Shown here: piece after piece, positions 16,406 through 17,064 of the stretch
Numbering within the stretch: the stretch's first letter is position 1
How the letters are laid out: each line of letters starts with the position of its first letter
Notes under the pieces: generated by a model
Databases searched by the model: none
What the model saw: the letters and a program-made list of their open reading frames with translations, nothing else
Told to the model about the DNA's origin: nothing
Assembly (NCBI GenBank): GCA_964650405.1
Contig: CAZYTO010000109.1
Span: 1-17,064 of the forward strand
Length of the DNA: 17,064 nt
Source of the DNA: CAZYTO01 sp964650405
GTDB lineage: Bacteria > Acidobacteriota > Thermoanaerobaculia > Gp7-AA8
Reading direction: 5' to 3'
Program-made: the position numbers and the translations under genes

Positions 16406-17064
16406 TTGAGAAAATTCACCCTCACCCTCTTGCTACTGCTGTGCCTGACGACGCCGCTCTTCGCGGGCGAGGGCATGTGGATGCCGCAGCAGGTTCCGCA
16501 GCTCGGGCCCGACCTGCAGAAGCTGGGCATCAAGATCGACCCGAACAGCTTCGCCGACCTGACCGGGCAACCCATGGGGGCCGTGGTCTCCCTCGGCGGC
16601 TGCAGCGCTTCGTTCGTCTCGCCGGACGGGCTGGTCGTGACGAACCACCACTGCGGGTTCGGCGCCCTGCAGTTCAACTCGACCCCGCAGCATGACTACA
16701 TCACCAACGGCTTCCTGGCCAGGACACGCGAGGAGGAGCTTCCGGCCGGTCCCGGCTCGCGCATCTTCGTCACGACCAAGATCGAGGACGTGACCGACCG
16801 GGTCACGGGCAAGCTCGATCCGAAGCTGGCCAACATCGACCGCTCCAATGCCATCGAGAAGAACATCAAGCAGCTCGTCGACGAGTGCGAGAAACCGGGC
16901 GGCGTGCGCTGCCGCGTGGCCTCGTTCTTCGAAGGCGCCCAGTATCTCCGCACGACGCAGATGGAGATCCGCGACGTGCGCATGGTCTACGCGCCGGCCC
17001 TCGGTATCGGCGACTTCGGCGGCGAGACCGACAACTGGATGTGGCCGCGCCACACCGGCGACTG
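16406..17064 (+). CDS. S46-family serine dipeptidyl-peptidase (DPP7/DPP11-like), 3' end cut by window edge
   Basis: 219 codons are seen; complete members have about 700 aa. The start is the TTG at 16406 with AAGGAG at 16392-16397, 8 nt upstream. Residues 1-20 form a signal peptide (LTLLLLLCLTTPLFA, then GEGMW, the usual mature start of the family). TNHHC places a catalytic His at 81, and GGETDNWMWPRHTGD places Asp at 219, the last complete codon. The His-Asp distance of 138 matches that recalled for the characterised S46 enzyme DAP BII. The catalytic Ser lies outside the window. These periplasmic or secreted enzymes release dipeptides from the N-terminus of peptides, serving growth on protein. 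A three-codon ATG frame (16398-16409) overlaps the start. Confidence 0.93.
   Translation, partial: MRKFTLTLLLLLCLTTPLFAGEGMWMPQQVPQLGPDLQKLGIKIDPNSFADLTGQPMGAVVSLGGCSASFVSPDGLVVTNHHCGFGALQFNSTPQHDYITNGFLARTREEELPAGPGSRIFVTTKIEDVTDRVTGKLDPKLANIDRSNAIEKNIKQLVDECEKPGGVRCRVASFFEGAQYLRTTQMEIRDVRMVYAPALGIGDFGGETDNWMWPRHTGD

Overview
The window is GC-rich bacterial chromosomal DNA. It contains no mobile element, RNA gene or CRISPR array. The best guess for the host is an Acidobacteriota-like bacterium. The evidence is a GAF-fused PilB/GspE ATPase, a secreted S46 peptidase, a stand-alone four-helix-bundle (IVP) protein, an SPFH protein with a GYF_2 tail, and many short repeat families between genes. 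That placement is an inference from gene content and style, not a measurement.

Left part (1-5141): a truncated GT39/PMT_2-type membrane glycosyltransferase on the minus strand faces away from a GAF-MshEN-T2SSE secretion/pilus ATPase (1096-3402). Arrays of GCGA-headed octamers and heptamers lie between them. After the ATPase come a reverse-oriented octamer stretch, an array of 16 ACCGGT-centred palindromes spaced 20-21 bp (3590-3922), an IVP-family gene on the minus strand (4000-4392), and about 750 bp without a convincing gene. That gap ends in another octamer array touching the next gene.

Middle (5142-11476): a short PlsB-like acyltransferase and a small unknown protein with a winged-helix-like end are followed by aconitase AcnA. 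AcnA has an insertion of about 60 residues. It overlaps by 4 bp a PLP aminotransferase that starts with TTG, so these two look like one operon joining TCA-cycle and amino-acid metabolism.

Right part (11526-17064): a macro-domain protein and an EVE-domain protein lie on the minus strand with a perfect 22-bp hairpin between them. Next come a small membrane-anchored unknown, a divergent six-helix membrane protein, a secreted NAGPA-like phosphodiester glycosidase, an SPFH-GYF_2 protein, and the start of an S46 dipeptidyl-peptidase cut by the window edge.

The most unusual feature is the intergenic DNA. At least six different short-repeat or hairpin families occupy almost every gene boundary. In one place the repeat appears to supply the stop codon of a gene. 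Four genes share a GCTAnnnT -10-like element, and for some of them it lies so close to the start codon that leaderless transcripts are likely.
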